Shown here: piece by piece, positions 27,014 through 39,601 of the stretch
Numbering within the stretch: the stretch's first letter is position 1
Layout of the letters: each line of letters starts with the position of its first letter
NCBI RefSeq assembly: GCF_024713975.1
Contig: NC_091093.1
Coordinates: 23,998,501-24,062,500, forward strand
Origin: Paralichthys olivaceus
Taxonomy: Eukaryota; Chordata; Actinopteri; Pleuronectiformes; Paralichthyidae
Reading direction: 5' to 3'
Length of the DNA stretch: 64,000 bases
The notes under the pieces: generated by a model
What the model saw: the letters and a program-made list of their open reading frames with translations, nothing else
Databases searched by the model: none
Told to the model about the DNA's origin: nothing
Made by a program: the position numbers and the translations under genes

Positions 27014-27560
27014 CCGTTCAGACCTGATACTAACATCTGATCACGAGTGGTCAGCTTTAAGTTCAGGTCTGAACGCAACCAAACGTGTCCTGAGACATTC
27101 AGAGAGGCTGTGAACGTAAATCCGTCCTGGGCCACACATGACGTCCTCTGAGTTTTTTACACTTGTCAGTGATTACACGCCATGATATCACCACTGACCA
27201 TCACTCAATGTTGGATTTTCAGTTTGATCAAATCTTTCTTCACAGCAGACCTGCATGTTCATTAATTTAGCCCCTCCCTCCTCCTCCTCCTCCTCCTCCT
27301 CCTCCTCTCTCTCCCTCTACCTCCTTCTCCTTCTCCTGCTTTCACCCACACACAAATGTCGTCGGACACATCTGTAAACTCCCTCTGTAAGAACATCGTT
27401 CATTGTAATCAGAATTGATTTATATGATTATTTGCATATAGAGCGGGGATGTGATCACAGGAGACACAGTAGTTTGATGTCAGGTGTGAACTGACCAACA
27501 GAACGCTGTCCACTTGTGATCAGATCTCTGAGGACAGATGTTAATACCAGGTCTGAACAA
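27014..27560. mobile_element. MITE-like element with terminal inverted repeats in the whamm 3' UTR region
   Basis: The left end reads GTTCAGACCTGATAC then TAACATCTGATCAC (27016-27044). The right end reads GTGATCAGATCTCTGAGG, then CAGATGTTAATACC and AGGTCTGAAC (27516-27558), which is its reverse complement with a short spacer. An internal GTTCAGGTCTGAAC palindrome near 27060 repeats the terminal word. It is about 545 bp, has no transposase frame and ends about 50 bp downstream of the whamm stop, so whamm transcripts would carry it. Confidence 0.65.
27277..27308. repeat. (CCT)n microsatellite
   Basis: About ten CTC/CCT triplets inside the MITE-like element. Confidence 0.9.
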
Positions 27561-27578
27561 GACCAGTGTGTGTGTCTT

Positions 27579-27599
27579 TGTGTGTGTGTGTGTGTGTGT
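27579..27599. repeat. (TG)n microsatellite next to the whamm stop
   Basis: About ten TG dinucleotides 12 bp downstream of the whamm stop codon (whamm is on the minus strand), so within its 3' UTR. Confidence 0.9.
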
Positions 27600-27611
27600 T
27601 CGTGTGTGTTC

Positions 27612-28392
27612 TCAGCTGTCCCAGTCTACACTCTGCGTGTCCTCTTCACCTCTGTCGTCCTCATCGGAGTCGGCTGCTACATTCTTCATCCTCATCATGG
27701 CGGCTTTGATGCTGCGCTCCAGCTCATTGTCTCCGCTGCTCGGGACTTCTGCACGTGCAGGATCCACCTACAGCACGACAAGAGTCAAGTTAATCCCAGG
27801 TTTCACTCCTGTCACACATTAGTGGGTTTCTGCCGTGTTCACCAAACAAAGTTTAAGGAATACATGTATATATTATTTATTTTGCAATAAATTATCATTG
27901 GTAAATTGTGGTCTGTTTGAGTTATCAGATTTGCTCTGGTGTGCTCCCTGTTCTCACCTTCCTCAGGGTGACACCCTGTCGGATGGCAGACATCAGACTG
28001 TTCCTTGGGTCATCAGCAGAGGGCGCTGTCTTGCGATCAGGGACTTTTCGAAGCCGAATCTGTCCGCGCTGCAGTGAGGCCAACACTTCATCCATTGTTC
28101 CTGTAGTAAAACAGATGACGAGAAAAGACACTTTAGGTACGACAGAAGTTAAGAAGGCATTTACTTTTGACGTCACTGCTGATGCAGACTGCACAGAGCT
28201 TTCTCCGTGTTCTCACTGGTGCTCCATCTCTATTTATAATAACAAGCTTCCTCCATTTCACAGAAGCTCAGAAAAATGAAGTCATGTTGGATTTTTGTGT
28301 CTCTGGAGCCATGTGTGCATCAGCAGGACAAACACTGAGGTAAAATGCCTCCTCTGGCCTCATGGGGGACATTGGGATTTTAGAACACTTTG

Positions 28393-28465
<73 letters not shown>

Positions 28466-31400
28466 ATGCACGCTCCACTCTAAACCCACACGACCTTCCC
28501 TGTAGTCTGACACATTCTCCTCCATCTATATTGTATTTTAAATGGACACGTAAAACTGAAATCTTATACTTTATGTACAAACCTATTCAACTCTCACCTA
28601 TATTTTGCTTGAGTGTGTTCTTGGCTGGGAAAGGGGGCTCCTCGTTTTCACTGAGAGGCTTTGGTGTGTCCTCAGAGGAAGCCTGGGCAGGTGGAGGAGG
28701 GACGGCAGGGGGCAGCGGTGGGGGAGGGGGTGGGGGAGGTGGTGGGGGAGGAGGCGCAGTAGGGATATTTGTTGATGGAGGCGGCGGAGCAGAGTAGATT
28801 TGGACGGGGATGTCTTTAGGCTGCCGTTTCTTGGAGGCTTTACTGCGTCTGGGCTCAGGACGGAAGGGGAGGGAGGGAAGTTCGGATGAGGGAGAGGGGT
28901 CGAGGCTGATGATGGACAGCGGCTGGGAGGGACACGGGGCCATGTCTGAAGGAGACAGCCTGGAGTGAGGAGTTTTCAGGATGTACTGGCCCTGTCGCTT
29001 CTGGAAGAAGATGGTAAAAGAGCAGGGAAGTGGTTAGAGACTGTCGACGGTCTGATGTTTTAAACAGTCGCTTGAGATTAAACTGAAGTGACAGAGGGAA
29101 CGTGCACGAAATCTGCTCGATGTTTTAAAACAAGAAACGATTTGGTTGATCAACTGACATCAACGTCCATCAGTTTCTTAGAAAGACAGAGTGAACCTGA
29201 CAGACATTTTTCAGCAGAATGATATGAGTGTGAAGCAGAGCACGGCAGAGAACATGAAATGTGGAGTAAAGATTAAACAATACATTTATTATCAAACAGA
29301 AACATTTATCATAAGTCTCTAAATTGGAGGAATCCTGAGAAGAGCATCTCTGAGAACTGAACAGAGCCTCAAGATCCGACTTCCTTCAAAGAGCTGAACA
29401 GAAATTATAAATATGTATAAATAAACATGGAAATATAAATACTATCTATAACATTGAGGTGAGCTACTGTCCTGGTGTGAATCAGGAGTCTCTGGGGTTT
29501 ATTTCACAGAGGAGAAGCTGCAGAGGGGGGGTGTGAACCAGGAGAAGATGAGAGAGCTTTACCTGTCTGAAGGATCGTAATCTGCTCAGAGTCTTCTCTC
29601 GCTCCTGGTCCACCCACGTTTTCCTCCTCTGATCCTCCTCTTTCCTCTTCTCTCGTTTCTGCAGAAAACAGAGGGAGACAGTGAGAGGTGTTGGAGAGAA
29701 AGGTCTGGACACAGTTTCATTTTGCCGGAGCAGCACAGTGTCTGTGGGGTCGGTAACTCACCAGGTGGACCTGATGATGCTGGTTGAAAACTGTGGAGCT
29801 CTGCTGGGCCGCCTGATGCTTCTGCTCTTGAGCATCCATGCACTGATCCTAAAAACACACATGAAGATGAACACACTTAATATTCACATAAAAAAACACA
29901 TAAGACTTTGACAGGTGCAAAGAAGTGAACTAGAATTTGGATGTTTGCACGAAATACGTCCTTCACAGTTGAGTTTTTTTTAAATTTACATTAACCGTTT
30001 TCATCTTTTTTGCAACATTTTTAAATAATCATGCCTGTGACTCTTGCTCCCTGTGGATTACTGGGTGGGATTGTGGGAGCTTTTAATCAGGGAATTCTTC
30101 TGAGCAATAAAATGCTTTTTAATCAAACAAATGAGCAGCCAGGAGAGGGAGCAAACACCTGCCAAATATTCTTAGACTACTCAGCGAGCTAAAAATAAAA
30201 CAATACCGATATTTACAGAAAACAAACCTCAGAAAATGGAGACAGGAAGCAGATTAAGAGGAGGAAAGAAAAGCTCCATAGTTTTTCATTGACATTTTCC
30301 ACTATTTCCTGTCGACTACTCACAGATCAATATGTTTGCCCTCGATAAGCACCAAAATCACACTAAAAATAATTTTAATGGGGGAGAGAATTTTCTGCTG
30401 AAAATGGAAGTGAATGTCAGCGCTGCTTGCCCACACCTTTTTGTTGCGGAGATAAGCTCGCCGGGCGCAGATGTTGCCTCTCTTGGCCTCCAGGGTCTGT
30501 AGGCGTCTTTTGAGGTGACTGACAGCCGGAGGGTCTGATTGGTGGATCCCTGTGTGGACCAAGCTCTGCAGCTCATCTGGATCCTCACACACGTCGTAGT
30601 AAACCACCTCCTCCTTCAACTCTGAAACACGAAAGCAGTCCAGTCACTCTGACAGCTCCTCACCGGGAACTCATACAAATAAACTGCCCCTGTGTTTGTG
30701 TGTTTGAAATATGGAATACCTACACTCTGTTCTGGCACAACAATGATGTCAGACAAAACAGAACATGGAAACTATTGTGTTATGTTTCCTCTCTGGTCCT
30801 TTGGTTTGATTGTCAGCAGGATTAACCAAAAACTACTGAACGGTTTTCCACAAAACTGAGTAGAAGGATGGGACACAGGTCAAGAAAGAACCCACTCAAA
30901 TTTGGCTCAGATCTGGTTATTATTATTTTTATTTTTTTAAAGATTTTCCAGGGAATAATTCATGTTATGAAATTATTCCCGAAACAACTTCTCAACAAGG
31001 AAACTTGTGTCAATACAAAGCTTATGGGAAGGTAGAAGGTACTGGATCAGCCCTAACTTGCACAGTCCACTAAAGATGCCTGATTTTTTTCATCAAGATC
31101 CATTATTCCCAAAGAAATTAGTGATAGTGTCATGTTAAATCTGGATCAACCCATTTGTCCAGATACAAAAGATTTGTGTAACGCAACAGAACCTCCTGGG
31201 TAGAAGTAATAAACTGTGAAATATGCCACAAACTCCTCCTTTCATTCACATCTCTGTTTTCTGTCATCCTGCTTCCTTTACTGGTAGAGGGCACTTTCCT
31301 GCTTTCTGTCTGGGAAATAAACCTGACACCAGTCACACACACAGCATGCACACAACACACAAAGCAAACATCACTGTGTCATCAATGTCCCAGAAGGAGC

Positions 31401-34400
31401 AATTAGAGAAATATTTACATGAGCAAAGTATTTCCCCAAAGAAAAACCCATGGCCAGGAAAACAAACGCCCCTGAACATGATGTGATCCAACACATCAGC
31501 ACTGTAATGAATCTGAGAAACAGTGTGGAACTTTTAATTAATGACACTGTAAGCTATAATTGCATATTTTTTATATTTGTTTCCTTATTTCTGTTTTAAT
31601 TTCTTCTGTAAATCTTCGTTATTCCGTTAAACAGTCAAGTTCCTCCTCTTGTTCCTGAGTGATGGTGTTAAATTTCAAACTTCTCCCTCCTACTGTTCAG
31701 CCGTGAGCTACATCACTGTGTTACCTTTAATCTGCCGTCGCACTGTGTCTATCTGAGCCATCAGCAGCTGCTCCTCATTCTTTAGAACCTCAAACTTGGT
31801 GTCATACAGTTCCAGTTGAATTTCATAGAACTGCAGTTCCAGCTGGTCCACGCTGTCCGGCTGCTGGTCATCGTCAGACGCAGACCTGGAATCAGCTCTC
31901 TGCCTCTGACCTCTGCCGGACAGGCTGCTCAGCTGCACCAAAACACAACAACAACAAAATGTCAAGTTACAGGTGGAGGTTTGTTATGTACGTCTGTATG
32001 TACAGGTCTAGGGGACTGATATTTAGGAGACTTAGACTTGATACACTCCTCTCAGAGAGACAGTGAGGCAGTTGCATTGAGGGACCCTCTTCTGTCTGTT
32101 CAAAGACACCTTGAATGAACTATCAAGAGTCAGCTGTAATACCAAACCTAATATCCACCACATCCTCTTTTTCATAACATCTATGTTTCTCATTCGCCTG
32201 CTGGCTTTCATTTTTGCTTGTGAACACGATGCTTTTTTGTGAACTGACTCCAGATCTGGGCTCTCGTCCCTGAACATGATAAATACATTTTAAAGGACCA
32301 GTGTGTAGGATTTAGTGGCATCTAGTGGTGAAGCTGCAGGTTTCCCCTCTCCTCCCCCCTCCCTTGCCGAGCATGTTGAAGAATCTACAGTTTACATAAT
32401 ATGAAAGGTGGACCTTTATAAAAGAAGTCCCTGATTTCATCAGTTGAATATACATGCACCAAAAGCTAAATCTGACAAACACACACTGATGAAATGAGCT
32501 GAAAGCAACAGCTACTTATAAGACAAAGCATTAATGTTGAATATGTAATTAATGAGCTGAAACACTGTTATGTCCTTAAATGCTTCGAGTTATGTCAAAT
32601 ATTAACACACATGCTGTTTGAATATGACAAGAGCTGCAGTGATTGAATTCATTTGGGATTATTCATGTATGCAGCTCATTTCAAACATACATACACACAG
32701 TAAATGTAAAGGCTGTGACACCTGCAGGCACTAAACACCTGCGCACTGCTACCGACTTCTGCAGCTACAAGAATGTGAGTAGGTGTAGTTTACTGATCTC
32801 ATCATAAACGCTCACGCAGATGTCAGTGAGCTGCACATGTTGATTTCACAGTGGTACATTCCGCCAGCATCCCGAAACCGGATTTTTTAAGACGCTTAAT
32901 CGGATGAATAATGCAGCCGCATGAAGGTGCTGAGGGTGTTGTCTTCTCTTCGCAGCACGACACCTTATAACAGTGAGTACATTCACTACAGTTTCCCCAA
33001 AATACTGTGATCCCAACATTAGAAGTATATACACCCCTGTAGTCACAGATATGTGTCCGACTGGCACGTTGTTCTGAGCAAGTACAAACAGACACGCTCA
33101 CTTTTTCATGCATGCAGGTTTTGGGGGTGTATCGAGGGGATTTTGTGTTTTAGGAGAGAGGCTTTATAAATAGATCAAACAGCTCCAGCAGCAAGAGATT
33201 CACATCACACTGGAATACCAAGTGAACGACACACTGGGGCAAGTACACACGTCAGATTCACAACCACTACAAAAGCAGTGCTCGCACTGGAAATAAAAAC
33301 CTGAATGACAACGGAAGCCTGGAGCAGCCACAACTAAGTCCAACACAACAGTATGGAATTAGATGACTAATAACAGAACCACAAGACAAACTGTTGTTTA
33401 AGAAAAAAAAAAAAACTGAAGTGTAAGATGCACACACCCTTTCTCTGATGCCGTCTTTCTTGCGGTTGAGGCACATCTCTGCGGCTCTCATATGCTGCAG
33501 CGTTTCTTTGGCAAAGAGGAAGCGTAGTTTCTCCAGTCGAGGAACAGCGGACGCCCAGGCAGCAGATCCAAAACGACACTTGTCCTCCTCCATCTGCTTT
33601 AACATCCCTGCAAATGTACGGACACGAGGGTCAGTCACGTATCACTGCGTCAGACAAAAGCAAAAGTTAAATTTGAGACCCTTGTAAGATCTTAATGAAT
33701 TCAATTTAAGGTCTATGCTAAGTACAACACATTTGAAAGAATATTGGAGCCCCAGAGTTACTTATACTTCCCCATAATTTAAAATAAGGTGAAGTACCAT
33801 AAGAGGGAATGACCCTCCAAATAGTGAATTGTCTTGCAAACTACAGGCAGAACAGTCTTCTACAGACAAATCATTACTTATTAAGGGTCAATTTAAATAT
33901 ACATTTATTTCCCCCCCTTTTTTAATACTGGGGGAAAGGGGATAAGTATTTTGTTCAGACTTGTTACTGACATGAATATTAGATCACAAATATCATTAAT
34001 AAGTTATGTCTGCAGCTGCAATACAACTTGTGACTCCACAACATCTTGTTCCTCTGTGCTTTGAGTCATTAATGAATTCATCCACTCGCACAAATAAGAG
34101 AAATAAACACAGCCACTCGTACCAGCCAGCGCCTTTGAAGTCTGTGCAAAGTAGGTGACAGTGATGTCCTGGATCGAGGCAACAGCGTCTTCAGCTTTCG
34201 TCCTCCACTCCTCCGCCTCCGTCTCCAGAGCTGCAATTCTCTTAGGACCCAAGTCCTCAAAGTCCAAAGACTTCTGCGAGGAGTGAAACAGTGGACGACT
34301 TTACCCTCAGTGATTTAATGCCAACTTCTTACAGATACTTAGCCCACATACACATAAACTAATGCGTACACGTTTTAAAAAGTGATGCACGTCTCCATCG

Positions 34401-37400
34401 ATGTTAGACACAACGTCTCTTCTCATGAATGTTTCAAATATTTGTATTTTGTTGATATTATACATGGCATCTATCTATAATCTATCTTTATTTCAAAATT
34501 ATTTCTGGAAAGCTGCAGAGATGAAACAGGCCTTTGACTGGTGGTTTATTAGGCTGAGTGGCGACAAATTAAACAGCCAAGGCTGGAAGTTACCACCCAG
34601 TGACATACTGTACATCAGTGATGGGAATTTCTCTCCAGGCAGCCAGATCTTATGGCGCCGTTCCTTTCCGAGAGCCAGTCAGAAGCCACTCCTCATTATT
34701 ATCCCTCTGACAATGATTTGGATTTAAATCCAACTTGGACTTCTTTCTTTTTGCATGTGTGGACTAGGTTTAACAGAACTAAATTAGTTAGTAATTATTA
34801 GTAATTTCTAGACTCTTATATCAAGTATCTGCCCCGTGGCACTTTCTTAAGGGCTCTTAAATTTAGGTGCAATTATAAAAGGAATGCTCCTGTAGCCCAC
34901 AACTTGGTTCCCCTGAAGGACTTTGATTGTTTGCGAGCGTCACATCAATATTGTACATACGAGTATTAGATTTTCAACGAAGGCCACAACTTGTTTTGGT
35001 GAGAGGGAGACAGTGTTTCCTGTGAGCATATAAAAGAGCTGTCATCCTGTAGCATTACACAAGTTTAAAATATGTTCAGGGGCTGTAAATATGTATCTGT
35101 GTGTATATGTACAAGTCATTAGTGCCTGATGAGAATTATTCAGGATTTAGATTTCAAAACAACTTACAAAGCTGCTTCCTTTGTATATGATCACTTTTCA
35201 CATCCCACAAAGAAGCCTGAATAGAAGGCTGTATTTACCAGGATCTCTATCTTGTAGAGGCAGGCCAGCTCTCTCATGTCCCTGAAAGGCTGCAGCAGGT
35301 AATGGAAGAAGGTGGTGGCCACAGTGACCAGGTCCTGGTAGGCCGTGTCCTCTTCGTCATAGATGCCGAGCAGCGCAACCATTCGGTCTGCGCTGCCGTG
35401 ACTCTGCAGCAGCTGTGAAAATGAAAAACACCATTACCTCGGTTCACTCTGAGCTCACTGCTTCAAGCCTTTTCCTCTGCAGGAGGTGATCTTTTCATTT
35501 CTCAGAGGAATCGGAAGAAAAAAGGTTTTACACTGAATTGTGTTTCAAAAAAATAACATCTGAGCAGAAAATATGACAATAGAAATTAGACCTTTCACGA
35601 TACAACTTCCAAAACGCGGTGGGCTGATGGATGACTGGTGAGGTCAGAGGTTTGTGTTTCAATGCAACTGAATACTGGAATAATTTCTCTGACACTCACC
35701 ACTGAATTCAAGCCAATTTGTTTCCTCACGTCAACAAACCATTTTATATCGAGGGCTTCAAGCACCTCCACACCTCAGAAGCTGTGTGCAGCTTGTTCAG
35801 TGAGTGAAGTGCTGCAGGGCACAGGGCGGAACAGGCTGAGTTTATGTCGGTATTAATGGACAAATGAGATTATGAGAAGACTTTTTCTTTGTCATGTGAT
35901 CTCATCACGTCTAATGCAAAGACACACATACAGCCTCAGACATTACATCAGAACACATCAGATGATCTTCATAAAGAATCTTTTACAGTAGGACTGTTGT
36001 ATTGGATGGAAGAGATGTTGCTAATGCTCTGTACAAAAAACGTATTACTCTTAAATCTATAGAATTGAAATGTGGTGATGTTATGTTGGCTGTATTTATA
36101 CTATAAGGCCTTTTCACCTTGTTATTAACTCCACCAAGGAGGTTATATTTTCCCCTGTGCGTCTGTCTGTTACACATAAACTACACTGGATTTCCACACA
36201 ACACAGTGGAAGGATTGGACATGGGTCAAGAAAGAGTACATTCAATTTTGGCATGGATCCAGGTTAAGGGCAGATCTGGATTACACTTTCACATTTTCAC
36301 CAATTTCTCAGAAAATGAATCGACATGAAGGGCAGGAAAGAGTCACTGATGAAAAAAACTAATATTAGTGCTGGTCGTGTTACAACATCTAGAGCAAAGT
36401 TTGCGACTGAGAGCGTCCTCTCAAACGCCTGATGAGACGCACCTCCTCCCTCAACACTTGTTGACTTGGTTTTAATTTCTAGAAAAACTTTGATTGTGGT
36501 ATTTAAACATATAGACACAAAGCAGTTAGGCAGAGGTAACCAAATACTGCTGTTTGACCTAAAATCACAATAGAACAAATACAAAAAAGGTTTGTCTTAA
36601 GGCATTTATGAGTTTCTCACTCTGAGAAAGAAGGAAAACCTGTTACCCTAACCCAAACTACTGCATCTCTTTAACCAGATCTCACACATTCAATTCTATA
36701 TGATCTCCTTTTGATAGATAATGTTTTTACTTCAGTTCACCGAGCCTCCCCTGAAACGAGCCACTTTATAAAGTGATCGAGCACGAGTTTGCTGTGTCGT
36801 GGTTAAGTCTGGTTTCACATTTATAACACCACTGTGTGGTGCTACTCCTGCATGGTAACATTCAAAAGCTCACAGAGATTTCACAAGCTTTTTAAAAATC
36901 CCATAAATCCCTCTGCTTCTGAACACGTGAAATATACATATATATATCTGTATATATAACAATGAGTTCAAGATCCTATATATTGTATATGACAAAAAAA
37001 ACCTTTATTATACAGTCTGACTGATTTATCAGTGCAGATGATATCAGCTGATGAAAGCCTTTCATAGACATGTCAGTATCTTTGTTTATGTTTTCTGATA
37101 TGCACCGATATGAACATTGCAGGATAAACAATGTAGAAAAGATATTTTCTTTATTCAAATTCTATATATCATGTATATCTTGTATTCGAGTTTCTTATTT
37201 ATTCATAGTTATTTGTAATAATGTTTAAGTTTAAACTGTAAAATATCTTCGTCACAAGTGTTTAATAACAACATCTAAGACGTTGCCAATATATATTAGA
37301 TTATAATACTTTTCTGTCTGAGCCTGAGAGACAATTACCTGAGCCTGACCCAAATTTAACCCGCAGTTAATTTAAGGCTTATATCGCCTGATATATTGTT

Positions 37401-38608
37401 ATTGGAAATACTTTACTCCCTAATATTGGCATTGGCCCCCAAGAATCTATCTATATATAATCTATAGAAGTCAGCGCATGGTTATCGCTTTACTATTTTC
37501 CCTGATTACAGAAATTTGCAGTGTTGAAAAATAAATAAATATCTGCCAAACCAACGTGACCTACCAGACCTGATTATTTCCAAATGTCAAATTCAATCAT
37601 CTAAACCAGACTCAACCTTGGCCCAGACTCAGGTATGGTATAATGTCGATATCTGCTTTGATTAACAAAAACATGTCGTTCAGGGTTTAACAAGTATCTC
37701 AAGAGATTTACTCGTATCGAACTTTCCCCCACAGGAAGCTAGTGTCGTCTTCAACATGTCGAGGACAGAGGACGCAGCTCCTTGTACAGATTGTTGAGCC
37801 ATGAGGCAAACGATGACTATTTCTATAAAAATGACAACTTGATGGGTGAAACATGTGACACTAGATGAACACACCCACGGGCCTCTGTGTGATGCAGTGT
37901 GAGCACAAACAGGACGTGGGTTATTAACAGGACAAGTGATTCAGCAGTCATGTGTGTGTAAACAAACACACGTGTCCCCTGCATGTGTGTCATCCAGCTG
38001 TGAAACCTCTGTATCCCACTGACCTGTCGCAGGTGACCTTTGACCCGGGACATCTCCTCCTGCATCGTCTTCCTCTTGAACTCCTGCATGTTTTCGAAGT
38101 ACTCCTCCACATCCTTCTCGTCCTGGGTGAACAGCGTGTCGAGGACTATTTTCCGGCCGCAGATGTCGATGGCGGCGCTGAAATACTTCTCCAGCTTCCG
38201 ACACGGGCTGTCGAAGTCCCGGCCGTCGTCGTCGTTCTCCTCCTCGGCTCTGGACCTCCGGCTGCTGAGGAGGAGCAGGTCCCAGATGTTGCCCTCCTCG
38301 AAGTCGGACAGGTCCGGGAAGCAGGCGGAGAGGACGTCGGCCACGCAGGTGAACTGCTGGTGGATGTGTCTGAGGTCGCTGACGGAGAAGAGCCCGGCCC
38401 AGCTCACCTCATGGTCCGCGGACACCGGGACTTTACGCCGCTGCCGCTGTAACGTCCGGTTGTGGCAGGTGACAGCGAACTTGGACTCGATGACGCTCCA
38501 CTGGACGATGAAGCCCAGTTTGAAGGTCTCGGGTTCCTCGAATATGTTGCTCCGGACCGCCACCCAGCCCTCCAGGCTGTCCAGCCGCTCACACTCCGCG
38601 TTACTCAT
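27612..38608 (-). CDS. whamm: whamm: WASP homolog associated with actin, membranes and microtubules
   Basis: Nucleation-promoting factor that activates Arp2/3 on ER-Golgi and autophagic membranes and binds microtubules. Eleven coding exons, in transcript order: 38608-38024, 35412-35239, 34273-34123, 33607-33438, 31932-31725, 30621-30437, 29848-29762, 29658-29563, 29000-28598, 28100-27958, 27767-27612. The product is 785 aa; human is about 809. The membrane-binding N terminus (SLEGWVAVRSNIFEEPETF, residues 11-29) is followed by coiled coil to about 550 (LVTVATTFFHYLLQPFRDM, FYEIQLELYDTKFEVLKNEE) and a proline tract near 622-656. The WWCA end has WH2 motifs at 687-706 (DEVLASLQRGQIRLRKV) and 719-735 (SLMSAIRQGVTLRK), connector 749-764 (ELERSIKAAMMRMKN) and acidic tail 766-785 with the penultimate-region Trp. 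WHAMM rather than JMY, from the C-terminal half and the neighbours. Translation starts in the first in-frame ATG after CpG-rich upstream sequence. Confidence 0.95.
27958..28100 (-). CDS. whamm: whamm exon 10: tandem WH2 actin-binding motifs
   Basis: This 143-bp exon encodes both actin-monomer-binding WH2 helices and their LRKV signatures (LRKV and TLRKV). The next exon (27767-27612) encodes the Arp2/3-binding connector and acidic segment ending DWDS. Having both, the gene looks able to produce an active nucleation-promoting protein. Confidence 0.93.
28399..28455. repeat. (CA)n microsatellite in whamm intron 9
   Basis: About 28 CA dinucleotides in the 497-bp intron between the proline-rich exon and the WH2 exon. 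Confidence 0.98.
30803..31100 (+). repeat. Dispersed repeat family R, plus copy in whamm intron 5
   Basis: Contains TTGTCAGCAGGATTAACC, AAACTACTGAACGGTTTTCC, GATGGGACACAGGTCAAGA and AAGAACCCACTCAAATTTGG. Further on come CCAGGGAATAATTCATG and, near 31090, TTTCATCAAGATCCATTA. It is antisense to whamm. Confidence 0.7.
32290..32560 (+). repeat. Dispersed fish repeat in whamm intron 4
   Basis: Begins AAAGGACCAGTGTGTAGGA then TTTAGTGGCATCTAGTGGTG and AAGCTGCAGG, a signature I recognise from a widespread short repeat of teleost genomes. A C-rich stretch and AT-rich sequence follow. The 3' limit is uncertain. Confidence 0.55.
36118..36320 (+). repeat. Dispersed repeat family R, near-5'-complete copy in whamm intron 1
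   Basis: Begins further upstream in the consensus than the other copies: AACTCCACCAAGGAGG, TTATATTTTCCCCTGTGCG and TCTGTCTGTTACACATAAAC. It continues through the central block GTGGAAGGATTGGACATGGG to GCATGGATCCAGGTTAAGGG and CACCAATTTCTCAGAAAATG. Confidence 0.7.
36990..37450. repeat. AT-rich dispersed repeat in whamm intron 1
   Basis: Recurrent GATAT/ATATC words (GATATCAGCTGATG, CTGATATGCACCGATATG, GCTTATATCGCCTGATATAT) lead to a TAATATTGGCATTGGCCCCC ending. I recall this pattern from a common fish repeat. Boundaries are approximate. Confidence 0.45.
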
Positions 38609-38710
38609 CTTAAAAAGCCACGTTTGTCACTTCGGCCTCCGGGAAGCTGTTGTTTACACCGTCCGCCATTTGCGTGACGTCAGTTGCCTTCAGGGACCGG
38701 AAGAGATATC
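38609..38710 (-). promoter_or_regulatory. whamm proximal promoter with CRE, YY1-like and ETS-like sites
   Basis: The sequence just upstream of the whamm ATG is CpG-rich. It carries a palindromic TGACGTCA (38675-38682), CCGCCATT (38663-38670, a YY1-type site on the opposite strand) and ACCGGAAG (38696-38703, an ETS-type core). There is no TATA box, which suits a housekeeping-type promoter. fsd2 starts about 1 kb away in the other direction. Confidence 0.55.
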
Positions 38711-39601
38711 CGGAATTATTTAAAAACGAAACAGTAACCACTAGAACTGAAGTCAAACTATAATTTAAACACTTTTAATGAAAATAAAATGTGTAGCTTT
38801 TCCTGCATGATTTAGCTGAAAACATCCTAAAACATTTATCTTTACTTCAATTTTCAACCAGCCCTTACACTTGTCTGTACTCCAGCGCTTTTATCCTTTT
38901 TACCACTTTCTTTCTTTTCTGTTTTTGAAGCATTATTTCTGTTTAGTTTTATGTGTCTTTCATCTTTATTCCCTTTTCTTTTAAATATAATTTTAACATG
39001 TTCACCAGTAAAGACAGTGTTCATTTACACTGATGTTGACAGTGAACAAGCAAATAAGTAGATTATCACCGATGTACAGCGAAGGCATCGTGATGGCATT
39101 GTGTTCAACTTTAACCTTTGAGTCACGTGTTCGGGGATTTCCAGCTCTAAATCTCAAGGTAATTAACAAACAGACTTTTTTATTCATTTAATTTCTTATT
39201 TTTAAACAGTTTTATCAATATATAAAAAATGTCTGAGTAGTGAAACTTCTTAATTGAATGAATAACTGATAATTCCCAGTGTGGAGGTTTGACATGCCTG
39301 GGACAGTAATCTGAGTCCCATCTATTTCTGTCTCTGGTTGAGGGCTGGAGTGCTCACAGTTGTCGGACAGTCATGGTTGTTCACAACAGACTGGATCACT
39401 GAACTGTTCAGGTAAATCAGCTGCTCGGCCACTATTAATAATTTCATGTACAGCTTGTTCTTCACCAGGTCAAGTGTCCTGGTTCAAGTGTTTTCACTCT
39501 GCTGCAGTTGTTTTTACAATATGATGAAAATGAGTTGAGTTACACTGATCAGAAAGTTAAAATGAGTTGTAACTATCTCTCGTCCCACAGTCCTTCTCCT
39601 C

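Larger units (their letters stand above)
21371..27611. other. Convergent interval between homer2 and whamm stop codons
   Basis: No coding exon is seen in these 6.2 kb. The left part must hold the homer2 3' UTR and the right part the whamm 3' UTR. Candidate poly(A) signals are AATAAA at 21509-21514 for homer2, and TTTATT (AATAAA on the minus strand) at 25790-25795 and 25261-25266 for whamm. Repeats at 23060-23420, 24726-24782, 25695-25800 and 27014-27560 account for much of the rest. Confidence 0.6.

Noticed and set aside
28590..28797. Plus-strand frame rich in Gly (poly-Gly) within whamm.
   Set aside because: It is the antisense shadow of the whamm proline-rich exon 28598-29000.
37952..38723. 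Long plus-strand frames of 166 and 227 codons over whamm exon 1.
   Set aside because: They are antisense shadows of a GC-rich coding exon that matches WHAMM residue by residue on the minus strand.
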